Part shown: positions 40,768-48,723 of the stretch, piece after piece
Position numbering within the stretch: position 1 is the stretch's first letter
How the letters are laid out: each line of letters begins with the position of its first letter
The notes under the pieces: generated by a model
The model's input: the letters and a program-made list of their open reading frames with translations, nothing else
Told to the model about the DNA's origin: nothing
The model's database searches: none
Position numbers and translations under genes: made by a program
NCBI GenBank assembly: GCA_050847315.1
Contig: CP193791.1
Reading direction: 5' to 3' (one strand)
Source of the DNA: Cedecea sp000277545
Lineage (GTDB): Bacteria; Pseudomonadota; Gammaproteobacteria; Enterobacterales; Enterobacteriaceae
Length of the DNA: 64,000 bases

Positions 40768-41829
40768 TCATTTCACGATATAGCGCGTTGAGGCAAAGTT
40801 ATTCAGTATCTTATGGATAATAAAGGTCACGGCCAGGGTGCCGACAATCGCCACCGACACCGATGAAATACGGTACAGCGCGCTAAAAACGATATCCTGA
40901 TTAGGGTGCATGTATTGCCCGAACATCAGCGCCAGCGTGGTCAGAATAGAAAAGCCCACGCCCGGCCCGACCTTCTCAAACACGTGAATTCGCGCGGCCA
41001 GCAGCAGACCGAGGCTAATCAGCGGCATCAGCAGGATCAGGTGACGACTGAAATCATAGATCACCAGCTGCACCAGAATCGCGTAAAGACATCCGGCAAT
41101 CACCCCGACAATGCGCCACCAGGACGAAAGGATCGCCCCGCGAAAATGCATGGGGAACAGGGCAAAAATGCCCGCCATCAGCGCGGCCAGGGAGTCATTC
41201 AGCGTATAGACCTGGAACACGGTGAATAAGAGAGTCGCCGTTAAAGAGGCGAGCAGTGTTTCATGCATCACCCGTGGCCCGTCCTTTTGAATCGCAGGCG
41301 GCGGCTTGCGCGGCTCTACGTCCGGCAGCAAATAACAGCTAAGCGCCGACAGCCCCACCGCCAAAAGGCTGCCAATGATGTTAGAAAACATCAGATCGCT
41401 CATGTCGGTGGTCGGGTAGCTCAGGAAATTAGCCATCACGCTTAAACAGACCACGCCCATCGAGCCAAACAGAAAGAGCGGCCCCCGGCTCATCAGGTAG
41501 AAGCGCGTCATGTACATCAGGAACACAATCAGCGTCATTGGCAGCGGGTAATTCGCCAGCACCGCAAACAGCAGCGTCATTTCCACACAGTTCAGCAGCG
41601 CGTTAGCGATCATCTGCCGGGCAATATGGCCGTTAAAAATGGGCACCAGCCCGGTGAGCATGATGGGGTAAACCACGTAGAACACCCCGTACTGCGTGTT
41701 AACCCAGCTGTAGACAAACATCCCCACGCAACCCGCCATGACGATGCGCAGCATATGGCGGAAATCATTGCCGCTGAACGGCGTCGGTGCATTGCGCTTC
41801 AGCGGGCCAAGAATAAATTTAATAAACAT
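40768..41829 (-). CDS. DUF2955 / FUSC-like membrane protein
   Basis: A 353-residue inner-membrane protein with about ten helices in two halves. It resembles the DUF2955/aromatic acid exporter group: RHMLRIVMAGCVGMFVYSWV at the start, and FPMHFRGAILSSWWRIVGVI in the second half, the FUSC hallmark where a WRxxGxxxG helix occurs. It overlaps the end of the HlyD gene by 11 bases, so the two products are made together. The pair is likely the inner-membrane part of an efflux system, with MarR-type control. Substrate unknown. Confidence 0.85.
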   Translation of the reverse strand: MFIKFILGPLKRNAPTPFSGNDFRHMLRIVMAGCVGMFVYSWVNTQYGVFYVVYPIMLTGLVPIFNGHIARQMIANALLNCVEMTLLFAVLANYPLPMTLIVFLMYMTRFYLMSRGPLFLFGSMGVVCLSVMANFLSYPTTDMSDLMFSNIIGSLLAVGLSALSCYLLPDVEPRKPPPAIQKDGPRVMHETLLASLTATLLFTVFQVYTLNDSLAALMAGIFALFPMHFRGAILSSWWRIVGVIAGCLYAILVQLVIYDFSRHLILLMPLISLGLLLAARIHVFEKVGPGVGFSILTTLALMFGQYMHPNQDIVFSALYRISSVSVAIVGTLAVTFIIHKILNNFASTRYIVK

Positions 41830-42880
41830 AATGCAGGTAGCTCACCAGCCTGATTTGCATCCCGCCAATAAACGACGCGAAAGCGGAAGGCGAATTGTAG
41901 AGCTGCACCGTGGCCCGTGCGCCAGCCGGCAGATCTGGCGTTTTCCCGTCTTCAAGCAGCAAATGAATACGCATGCGCTGCGCGTCCCTCACCCAGCGGT
42001 TTGAGGTTTCCGGCGCGGAAAGCTGCCCGTTGATAGCCTGCTGCCCCGGCAAAACGCCCGCATCTTTGCTGGTGACTCTGGCTTTAAAAACCTGCCCTGG
42101 CAGCCCGTCGAATACTATATCCGCCGTTGTTTCTGGGCGGGTTTTACTCAGGCTTTTCTCACGGAAGTCGGCCACGATATCGAGCTTGTCGTTAACCAGC
42201 GCCAGCGCGGGGGAGCCCGCCCCGGCATACCAGCCCTCTTTCAGCTGTAAATTGCTGATAATGCCGTCGCTGCTGGCAACCACGCGGGTGTAATCCAGAT
42301 TGAGCCGGGCGTCGTTCAGCAGGTTACGGTATTTTTGCAGCGTGACGTTTTGATCCCCGCGTTCCCCGCGCGAAATCACCAGCTGTGCCAGCGCGGCCTG
42401 GAGGTTGTTGACGTTTTGCACCGCGCTTTGCCAGCGCGTAAAAGCCCCGTCCAGATCCTGTTTAGAAATCAGGTTACCGCTGCTAAGTCCGTTAAACCGG
42501 TGATAGCTGCGCCCGGCGTTGTCGGCATCCAGCTGGGCGGCTTTAATTTTTGCCCGCGCGGCACTGATTTGGGCGTCAATTTGCTGGTTGTCGAGAATCG
42601 CCTGCTGATAAGCAATTTCCGCGCGTTCGAGCTGATTCTGGTAAGGCTTATTGTCGATGTCGAACAGCACATCCCCTTTCTTCACCACGCTGTTGTTGCT
42701 GACGTAGATATGCGTCACGTAGCCCGATACGCGTGATGAAACCGGGGTCACCACGCGCATCACGGTGGAGTCCGGGGTTTGCGGCACCCAGATGTCGGCG
42801 GCCAGAAAATAGCAAAACATCGCGGCAAACAGCGCCAGCGTGACTTTTACCCAGCGGGTAAATCGTTGTTCAGGGGTCAT
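41819..42880 (-). CDS. HlyD-family membrane fusion protein
   Basis: A 353-residue periplasmic adaptor, EmrA/AaeA-like. A single N-terminal helix (LALFAAMFCYFLAADIW), a lipoyl half-motif (SRVSGYVTHIYVSNNSVVKK), a coiled coil at about residues 85-190, the second lipoyl half (VVASSDGIISNLQLKEGW), and a beta-barrel domain. It connects the DUF2955 pump to an outer-membrane factor such as TolC, which is not in this window. Gene order marR-hlyD-DUF2955 points to a complete inducible efflux module. Confidence 0.9.
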   Translation of the reverse strand: MTPEQRFTRWVKVTLALFAAMFCYFLAADIWVPQTPDSTVMRVVTPVSSRVSGYVTHIYVSNNSVVKKGDVLFDIDNKPYQNQLERAEIAYQQAILDNQQIDAQISAARAKIKAAQLDADNAGRSYHRFNGLSSGNLISKQDLDGAFTRWQSAVQNVNNLQAALAQLVISRGERGDQNVTLQKYRNLLNDARLNLDYTRVVASSDGIISNLQLKEGWYAGAGSPALALVNDKLDIVADFREKSLSKTRPETTADIVFDGLPGQVFKARVTSKDAGVLPGQQAINGQLSAPETSNRWVRDAQRMRIHLLLEDGKTPDLPAGARATVQLYNSPSAFASFIGGMQIRLVSYLHYVY

Positions 42881-42928
42881 AACTACTCGCTAAATGAGAA
42901 ACACGCCGGGAGACCAGGCGTGAAAGAA

Positions 42929-43387
42929 CTATCGAATTTTGATCATGTTGGCGGCCAGCAGGTTTACCGTCTGGCTGAACTGTTCTATTTGCTGCGCCGG
43001 AATGCCCTGTGCAACCTGGGCCTGGCACCGCTCCACCGTTTCACTTACCGCTTTAATCGCTTTCTGGCCCGCAGGCGTTAGGGAGATAAATTTCACCCGT
43101 CTGTCTTTTTCGTCCGGCGTGCGGGTGACATAGCCCTCTTTTTCCAGCTGTGCCAGCGTGCGCGTCAGGGGCGGCAGATCGATGCCCTGCGCCCGGGCCA
43201 GATCCGTGACGGTGATTTTTTCCCCCGCCACGCTGAGCTGCATCAGCGTCGTCCAGCTGCTTTGGGTCAGGCCGGTAAACGCTACGGCGTCATCCACGAT
43301 GCCACGCCACAGGCGCACCAGCATCGCCAGGCGCATCCCCAGCGGGCGATCGGGAAAATCGACAATGTCGTATTTATCGTCATGCAT
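42929..43387 (-). CDS. MarR/SlyA-family regulator
   Basis: A 152-residue winged-helix regulator (TDLARAQGIDLPPLTRTLAQ for the recognition helix region; GYVTRTPDEKDRRVKFISLT for the wing with the DxRxxxxxLT motif). First gene of an operon with hlyD and DUF2955, and probably their repressor and its own. The palindromes at 43415-43433 are its likely operator. The start could be ATG at 43387 or the internal Met near residue 18. Confidence 0.9.
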   Translation of the reverse strand: MHDDKYDIVDFPDRPLGMRLAMLVRLWRGIVDDAVAFTGLTQSSWTTLMQLSVAGEKITVTDLARAQGIDLPPLTRTLAQLEKEGYVTRTPDEKDRRVKFISLTPAGQKAIKAVSETVERCQAQVAQGIPAQQIEQFSQTVNLLAANMIKIR

Positions 43388-43414
43388 CGGGTAATCCCCA
43401 TGTAAATAGTCACT

Positions 43415-43433
43415 ATGATAATTATCATGATAA
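43415..43433. promoter_or_regulatory. Overlapping palindromes upstream of the MarR-type gene
   Basis: ATGATAATTATCAT (43415-43428) is a perfect 14-base palindrome, and TTATCATGATAA (43422-43433) is a perfect 12-base palindrome sharing seven bases with it. Both lie 28-46 bases upstream of the marR-type start codon, the common place for autoregulatory MarR-family operators. Confidence 0.65.
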
Positions 43434-43497
43434 GTATTTATTTGGTGAATACAACTGACAATAACCAGGGGTAATTACTGAGGAAGTGGCAAAGACA

Positions 43498-43517
43498 AAA
43501 GCGCCCGCAGGCGCTTT
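43498..43517 (-). terminator. Terminator of the flavodoxin gene
   Basis: AAAGCGCC CGCA GGCGCTTT, an 8-base-pair stem; on the minus strand it is followed by TTTTGTCTTTG. It lies 18 bases after the flavodoxin stop codon. Confidence 0.75.
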
Positions 43518-43534
43518 AGAAAAGAAAGGATTTT

Positions 43535-44086
43535 TTAGCTCAGGCGGGCAGCAATATCCGCCACGCGTGCGCCGTATTTGACGGCGGTGTCCAGGTCGCC
43601 CTGGGCAATTTGTTCGGCGCCTGCGTCAGACGGAGACTGCACCAGCAGCCCGACCGAGCCGCCCAGGTTGTTCGCGTCTTCGCGGGTTGCCGCCAGGGTA
43701 TTCGAAGGCAACTGGCCCAGGCTCACCCAAATGCCGCCGTGCTGAGAGGCCAGCGTTTGCATCCACTGCAGGCTCACCTGCTTGTCGCCGTTCAGGCTGG
43801 CGCTATTGGTGAAACCGCCGAACACTTTGTCCTGCCAGCCACGGGTGAACCACACTTTGGAGGAAGCATCGGCAAACTTTTTGAACTGCCACGGCACGTT
43901 GCCCATGTAGGTCGGCGCCCCAAAGATGATCCCTTTGGCGTCGTTCAGTTTTTGCCAGTCTGCTTCCTGAATATCGCCATTGCTGTCCACGGCGACGAGG
44001 TCGGCGTTTGCCCCTTGTGCAACATGCTCTGCCACACGTTTGGTGTGACCGTATCCGGAAAAGTAAATAACAACGATTTTAGCCAT
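43535..44086 (-). CDS. WrbA-like flavodoxin / NAD(P)H:quinone oxidoreductase family
   Basis: A 183-residue flavodoxin-fold protein. The FMN phosphate loop is YFSGYGHTKRVAEHV near the start, a second FMN loop is GAPTYMGNVPWQFKKFAD at about residues 60-77, and FGGFTNSAS is the third. WrbA-type proteins reduce quinones by two electrons, protecting against redox cycling. I chose the ATG at 44086 (MAKIVVIYFSG). A perfect palindrome lies about 110 bases upstream. Confidence 0.88.
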   Translation of the reverse strand: MAKIVVIYFSGYGHTKRVAEHVAQGANADLVAVDSNGDIQEADWQKLNDAKGIIFGAPTYMGNVPWQFKKFADASSKVWFTRGWQDKVFGGFTNSASLNGDKQVSLQWMQTLASQHGGIWVSLGQLPSNTLAATREDANNLGGSVGLLVQSPSDAGAEQIAQGDLDTAVKYGARVADIAARLS

Positions 44087-44188
44087 AATTTTTCTCGACA
44101 TGGTTAGAGGGAAAGCCCCGGCCAGAAGGCCGCAAAATCGGGGTTCATCGTGTCTGTCTTTTTCTTTCTGGTCAAGAAGTTACCTGCC

Positions 44189-44203
44189 AGTAAGTGACTT
44201 ACT
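44189..44203. promoter_or_regulatory. Palindromic operator candidate upstream of the flavodoxin gene
   Basis: AGTAAGTGACTTACT is a perfect 7+1+7 palindrome, flanked by outer arms GTTACC (44180) and GGTAAG (44208). Its setting next to a quinone reductase gene suggests a redox- or quinone-sensing repressor site, but no candidate regulator is adjacent. It could alternatively serve srfA, which starts 163 bases to the right. Confidence 0.45.
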
Positions 44204-44365
44204 TCCGGGTAAGTATCACCGGCTTCACACCGCCCCATTTTGTCTAATAGCCAGATAATTTACCCATTTTGCCGTCTCTTCTGCCGTTTGACTTAGGGCC
44301 GCTTCGTTAAACTGTAAAGCGTGAAGATGGCTCTCGGGTGAGCCGTTAACAGCAGGATTGATGAC

Positions 44366-45748
44366 GTGGCAAAAACATTATTGCGCAGCGGATGCCTGGA
44401 TGACTTTCTCGCGCTGGGCGAAAACGGTCAGGCAGTGTTTGATTCCGCGTTTCAAATACGCGAAACATTACGCCTTCGTAAACAGCAGGCCGTCGCCGAC
44501 GCGCTGGCCATTCCCCAGCCCAACGACGAAGGCGACCGCGTCGACTGGTATGCGCCTCAGGAAGGCAGCGTCACCAGCTGGGCCGCCGCCAGCGACGAAG
44601 AACGCCGCACCGCCCTTCGCTATCTGGATAATTGCTTATCCAACGTAGCCTCGCTCAGCGCGCGCTGCCAGCAGGCGGAGAAAACCTCGATTCGCCTCTT
44701 TGGCGCACTGCTGGAAAAAGCTCTTCAGTTCCCCGGAAGCCAGCACGTCTACCTGGTGAACGGCAAGCCGGTGATCACCTTCTGGGGGTTCGTGAATCTT
44801 AACCAGGGCGCACGGGACGATGTGCTGGAGTGCCTGCGGGTGGTGGAATCGCGCGAGCCTGAAATTGCGTATATCCCTGAAGAAACGATGCCGGAGCCAG
44901 AGCCACTGCCGGTAGAAATTAGCGAGCCAGAAAAGCCACTGCTTGAAGCCCCGATGGCGGTTCAGGTGGATGATGATTCTCCGGTTTATAGCCTCACCGC
45001 AGTGAAAAAAGCCGCAGCCGAAGAAGAAAAACCGGCCCCGAGCCCTGAACCTGTCGCCGTAGCCGTAGCCGTGAAACAGCGTCGCCGCTGGCTGCTGCCG
45101 GTCGCCGCCGTGATTGCCGTCGCCATTGCGGCCCCGGTGGGTTATCTGCTGCTTAGCGGGAGCCAGACCGCGCCGGTGGCAACCGCCCAGGCCGAAGTCC
45201 CGCCTAAACCTATTGCGCCAGCGCCAATACAGGCCGTCGATGTGGCCAAAACTACCCTGCCGCTGACGCCAGCCGAAGTTGTGGTGCCGCCTAAGCCTGA
45301 GCCAGCGCCGGTTGCCGCGCCGGAAGAAAATCCTGAGCCAATTACCGTTGCCGCAGACGTGCCGAAAAATGCGTTAATTCTACCGGCAGAAGCCGTGAGA
45401 ATTGGCTCCACTAAATTCCTCAACGGCACCTGGCGAGCACAGATCGATTTCAGTGACCCGATCACCGGTAAAGCGCCAAGCCTGCGCTACCAGATAGCCA
45501 ACAACAAAGGCACGGTGCGCCTGGTGCACGGCGATAACATTGTCTGTAAAGCCGAGGTGTTTTCCGGCCTGCATCAAAATGGCGCGCTGATGATTAAAAC
45601 CCGCGGCAGCGCGCGCTGCGGTGACGGCAGCCGCTACCCGATGCCGGAAGTGACCTGTAAAACCGGCAGCAACGGCGCCGCCGTTTGCACCGGCCGCTAT
45701 GAAGGCGACAAAGTCATACCGATCACCTTCCGAAAAGTGAGTAACTGA
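44366..45748 (+). CDS. srfA: SrfA family protein
   Basis: A 460-residue protein, first of srfABC (GTG start, AGGA 10 bases before). Residues 1-160 are cytosolic and helical (LRSGCLDDFLALGENGQAVF). An acidic Pro/Glu-rich linker spans about 170-230. One transmembrane helix is at about 236-258 (RRRWLLPVAAVIAVAIAAPV). A Pro/Val-rich periplasmic linker follows, then a folded C-terminal domain with four Cys (FLNGTWRAQIDFSDPITGK, GSARCGDGSRYPMPEVTCKT). It thus joins cytosol and periplasm. In Salmonella srfABC is named as SsrB-regulated; biochemical roles are unknown. srfB starts 2 bases after its stop. Confidence 0.85.
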   Translation: MAKTLLRSGCLDDFLALGENGQAVFDSAFQIRETLRLRKQQAVADALAIPQPNDEGDRVDWYAPQEGSVTSWAAASDEERRTALRYLDNCLSNVASLSARCQQAEKTSIRLFGALLEKALQFPGSQHVYLVNGKPVITFWGFVNLNQGARDDVLECLRVVESREPEIAYIPEETMPEPEPLPVEISEPEKPLLEAPMAVQVDDDSPVYSLTAVKKAAAEEEKPAPSPEPVAVAVAVKQRRRWLLPVAAVIAVAIAAPVGYLLLSGSQTAPVATAQAEVPPKPIAPAPIQAVDVAKTTLPLTPAEVVVPPKPEPAPVAAPEENPEPITVAADVPKNALILPAEAVRIGSTKFLNGTWRAQIDFSDPITGKAPSLRYQIANNKGTVRLVHGDNIVCKAEVFSGLHQNGALMIKTRGSARCGDGSRYPMPEVTCKTGSNGAAVCTGRYEGDKVIPITFRKVSN

Positions 45749-45750
45749 TC

Positions 45751-48723
45751 ATGCTGGCGACCCTTTTTCACTACAAGCCGAGCGTCACGCTCATCAAAGA
45801 CAGCGGCATTCAGTTCCTGGACTTTGGCCTTGCGCCGCAGACTAACGCCGCCCACGCCGGGCGCTTTGTGCGCCAGACGGCCAACGGCCCGCTGTTACGC
45901 CTTGATTACGATGTTGTGCCCGGGAAATTTACCCTACCGGGCGAAAACGGCACCGCGCCAGAAGTGGTGAAACCCGAAAGCACCATTACGCTTGGCCACT
46001 CCCTGCGGGTGATGGACAAAACCTGGCTGCCGCTGCCGTTCCTGCGCTTTAACCCGCCGCGCACCTTTGTGGGTGGACCGGATAACTGGGCCCGCGTGCA
46101 GGTGCGTGTTCTGGAGACGCCCGATTCCGCCGGGAATACGGTGCGTATCAGCCTCGCGCTGGACAGCAAAATTTACGCGGACGATCACCCCGCCGCGCAT
46201 CTGGCACCGACGGAAAACGACGTCCGCAACGGTGCCCGTTTTGCGCTGGCCTGGCACAACCACGAGATCAAAGATTTTCTCGACCAGACCTGGGTGGACG
46301 GCTGGCTGCGCGAAACCTTCACCCAGTTTGCCACCCGCGTGGAAGAGCGCACCGAGCGTGAGCTCGCCGCCGCTATGAAAGCCTTTGAATATCAGGCTCA
46401 CTATCTGAATATTCTGGAGCTTATCGGCAACCAGCTCGCCGTGCCGGAAGTGAAGATCGTCACCGCCACGCTGCAATCCCCGCCGATTGACGTAGATTTG
46501 GTGCTGGATGTGGGGAACACCCACACCTGCGGCGTCCTGATCGAAGATCACGGCGAAGAAAACGACGGTCTGCGCCAGACTGCCGAGCTGCAGATCCGCT
46601 CCCTGAGCGAACCACAGTTGATCAACGACGCAATGTTTACCAGCCGCCTGGAGTTCAGCGAGGCAAAATTTGGCAAGCAGCATTTCTCCGTTGAAAGCGG
46701 GCGCGACGACGCCTTTGTCTGGCCTTCTATTGCCCGCGTGGGCGACGAAGCTCGCCGTATGGCCTGCGCTCGCCTGGGTACCGAAGGCGCCAGCGGGATC
46801 TCCAGCCCGCGCCGCTACCTGTGGGACGTCACGCCAGCCAGCCAGGACTGGCGCTTCAGCCAGATGGGCGTGAAAACCCAGCGTGAGCCGCTGGCGACCG
46901 CTTTCCCGCTGATGAACCTGATGAACGACGACGGCCAGCCGCTGTACGCCCTGCCGATGGACGAACGCCTGCCGGTGTTTTCACCGCAGTACAGCCGCAG
47001 CTCGCTGATGACTCTGATGCTGTGCGAGCTGCTCTCCCAGGCGCTGATGCAAATCAACAGTATTGGCTCCCGCCAGAGCATGGGGCACCCGACCTCGCCT
47101 CGCCAGCTGCGCAACCTGATTCTGACTTTACCTTCCGCTATGCCAAAACCGGAACGCGAGCTGTTCCGCCAGCGTATGCAGGAGGCGGTCGGCCTGGTGT
47201 GGAAAGCGATGGACTGGCACCCGACCGACGAAGGTTTCACCCTCGAGCGCGACAAAAAGAAAAGTATCGTGCCGGTGCCGGAAGTGCAGATGGAGTGGGA
47301 CGAAGCCACCTGCGGCCAGCTGGTCTGGCTGTATAACGAGGCGCTGGTGAACTACGCCGGGCAAACCGGGCGCTTCTTTGAAAGCCTCGCCCGCCCTGAC
47401 CGCGCCCTGACGCCGGACGAACCCGTTGGCAAAACCCTGCGCGTGGCGTCGATTGACATCGGCGGCGGCACAACCGATATGGCGATCACCCAGTATCAAC
47501 TGGACGACGGCGTGGGCAGCAACGTGAAAATCGCGCCGCGCCTGCTGTTCCGTGAAGGTTTTAAAGTCGCCGGGGACGATATTTTGCTGGACGTGATTCA
47601 GCGCTGCGTCCTGCCTGCGTTGCAGGCCCACATCCACAAAGCGGGCGTAGCTGACGCGCCAGGCCTGATGACCACGCTGTTTGGGGAATCCGGCCGCATG
47701 GACACCCGCGCCACGCTACGCCAGCAAACTGCGCTCCAGCTGTTTATTCCGCTCGGCCATGCGGTGCTTTCTTTCTGGGAAGAGAGCGACCCGGAAGAGC
47801 CGGACTCGGTGCTGGAAGCAACCTTCGGCGAGCTACTGACCCAGCAGCCAACCCGCAACGTGATCAACTACGTTCAGCAGGCCGTGCAGCACGAGCTGCC
47901 AGCCGACGCGCCGCAGTTTGACATCATGAGCGTGCCGCTGCAGGCGGAAATTGCCGCGCTGCAGGATGCGCTGCTGGCGGGCCAGTTTACCCTCACCGCG
48001 CCGCTGCAGGCGCTGTGCGAAGTGATCAACCATTATTGCTGCGACGTGCTGTTAGTCACCGGTCGCCCTGGCTGTCTGCCTGGCGTGCAGGCGCTTCTGC
48101 GTCACCTGCAGCCGGTACCGGTTAACCGCATTGTCTGGCTCGATAACTACCAGACCCACGAGTGGTATCCGTTCAGCCAGCAAGGGCGCATCGGTAACCC
48201 GAAATCTACCGCCGCGGTGGGCGCAATGCTGTGCAGCCTGGCGATGGATCTGCGTCTGCCGAGCTTTAACTTTAAAGCCGCCGATATTCAGGCCTATTCC
48301 ACCGTGCGCTACCTGGGCATGCTGGACGGCAACGACCGGCTGCTGGAAGACAACGTCTGGTACCGGGATATCGATCTCGACAGCCCGCAGGCGAACCTGG
48401 ACACCCGAGTCCACTTCCCGCTGCGCGGCAACGCCTGCCTGGGCTTCCGTCAGTTGGATAACGCTCGCTGGCCAGCCACGCCGCTCTACACGCTGGCAAT
48501 CAACTCGCCGCAGCTGGCGAAATCAATTGCCGGAGACGGCGTGCTGAACGTGCGCCTGAAGCAGACCCGCGAGGCCGAGTCATTCAGCCTTGCCGAAGCC
48601 TGGCTGTCAGACGGCAGCAAAGTCCCCCTCGAACAACTGAGTTTTAAACTGAATACCCTCGCCGGCAGCTACAGCGGGGCGACGCATTACTGGATAGACA
48701 GCGGGAGCGTATACCAAAAATGA
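45751..48723 (+). CDS. srfB: SrfB family protein, actin/Hsp70-like ATPase fold
   Basis: A 990-residue cytosolic protein. It has the nucleotide-binding motifs of the actin/Hsp70/sugar-kinase superfamily: phosphate-1 loop VDLVLDVGNTHTCGVLIED (about residues 250-268), phosphate-2 loop VASIDIGGGTTDMAITQY (about 568-585), and adenosine motif LLVTGRPGCLPGVQALL (about 769-785). The N-terminal 240 residues precede the first loop and are beta-rich. An ATP-driven conformational or scaffold role with SrfA and SrfC is likely. The family is called a virulence factor without a defined mechanism. Middle gene of the operon; srfC overlaps its stop by four bases. Confidence 0.88.
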   Translation: MLATLFHYKPSVTLIKDSGIQFLDFGLAPQTNAAHAGRFVRQTANGPLLRLDYDVVPGKFTLPGENGTAPEVVKPESTITLGHSLRVMDKTWLPLPFLRFNPPRTFVGGPDNWARVQVRVLETPDSAGNTVRISLALDSKIYADDHPAAHLAPTENDVRNGARFALAWHNHEIKDFLDQTWVDGWLRETFTQFATRVEERTERELAAAMKAFEYQAHYLNILELIGNQLAVPEVKIVTATLQSPPIDVDLVLDVGNTHTCGVLIEDHGEENDGLRQTAELQIRSLSEPQLINDAMFTSRLEFSEAKFGKQHFSVESGRDDAFVWPSIARVGDEARRMACARLGTEGASGISSPRRYLWDVTPASQDWRFSQMGVKTQREPLATAFPLMNLMNDDGQPLYALPMDERLPVFSPQYSRSSLMTLMLCELLSQALMQINSIGSRQSMGHPTSPRQLRNLILTLPSAMPKPERELFRQRMQEAVGLVWKAMDWHPTDEGFTLERDKKKSIVPVPEVQMEWDEATCGQLVWLYNEALVNYAGQTGRFFESLARPDRALTPDEPVGKTLRVASIDIGGGTTDMAITQYQLDDGVGSNVKIAPRLLFREGFKVAGDDILLDVIQRCVLPALQAHIHKAGVADAPGLMTTLFGESGRMDTRATLRQQTALQLFIPLGHAVLSFWEESDPEEPDSVLEATFGELLTQQPTRNVINYVQQAVQHELPADAPQFDIMSVPLQAEIAALQDALLAGQFTLTAPLQALCEVINHYCCDVLLVTGRPGCLPGVQALLRHLQPVPVNRIVWLDNYQTHEWYPFSQQGRIGNPKSTAAVGAMLCSLAMDLRLPSFNFKAADIQAYSTVRYLGMLDGNDRLLEDNVWYRDIDLDSPQANLDTRVHFPLRGNACLGFRQLDNARWPATPLYTLAINSPQLAKSIAGDGVLNVRLKQTREAESFSLAEAWLSDGSKVPLEQLSFKLNTLAGSYSGATHYWIDSGSVYQK

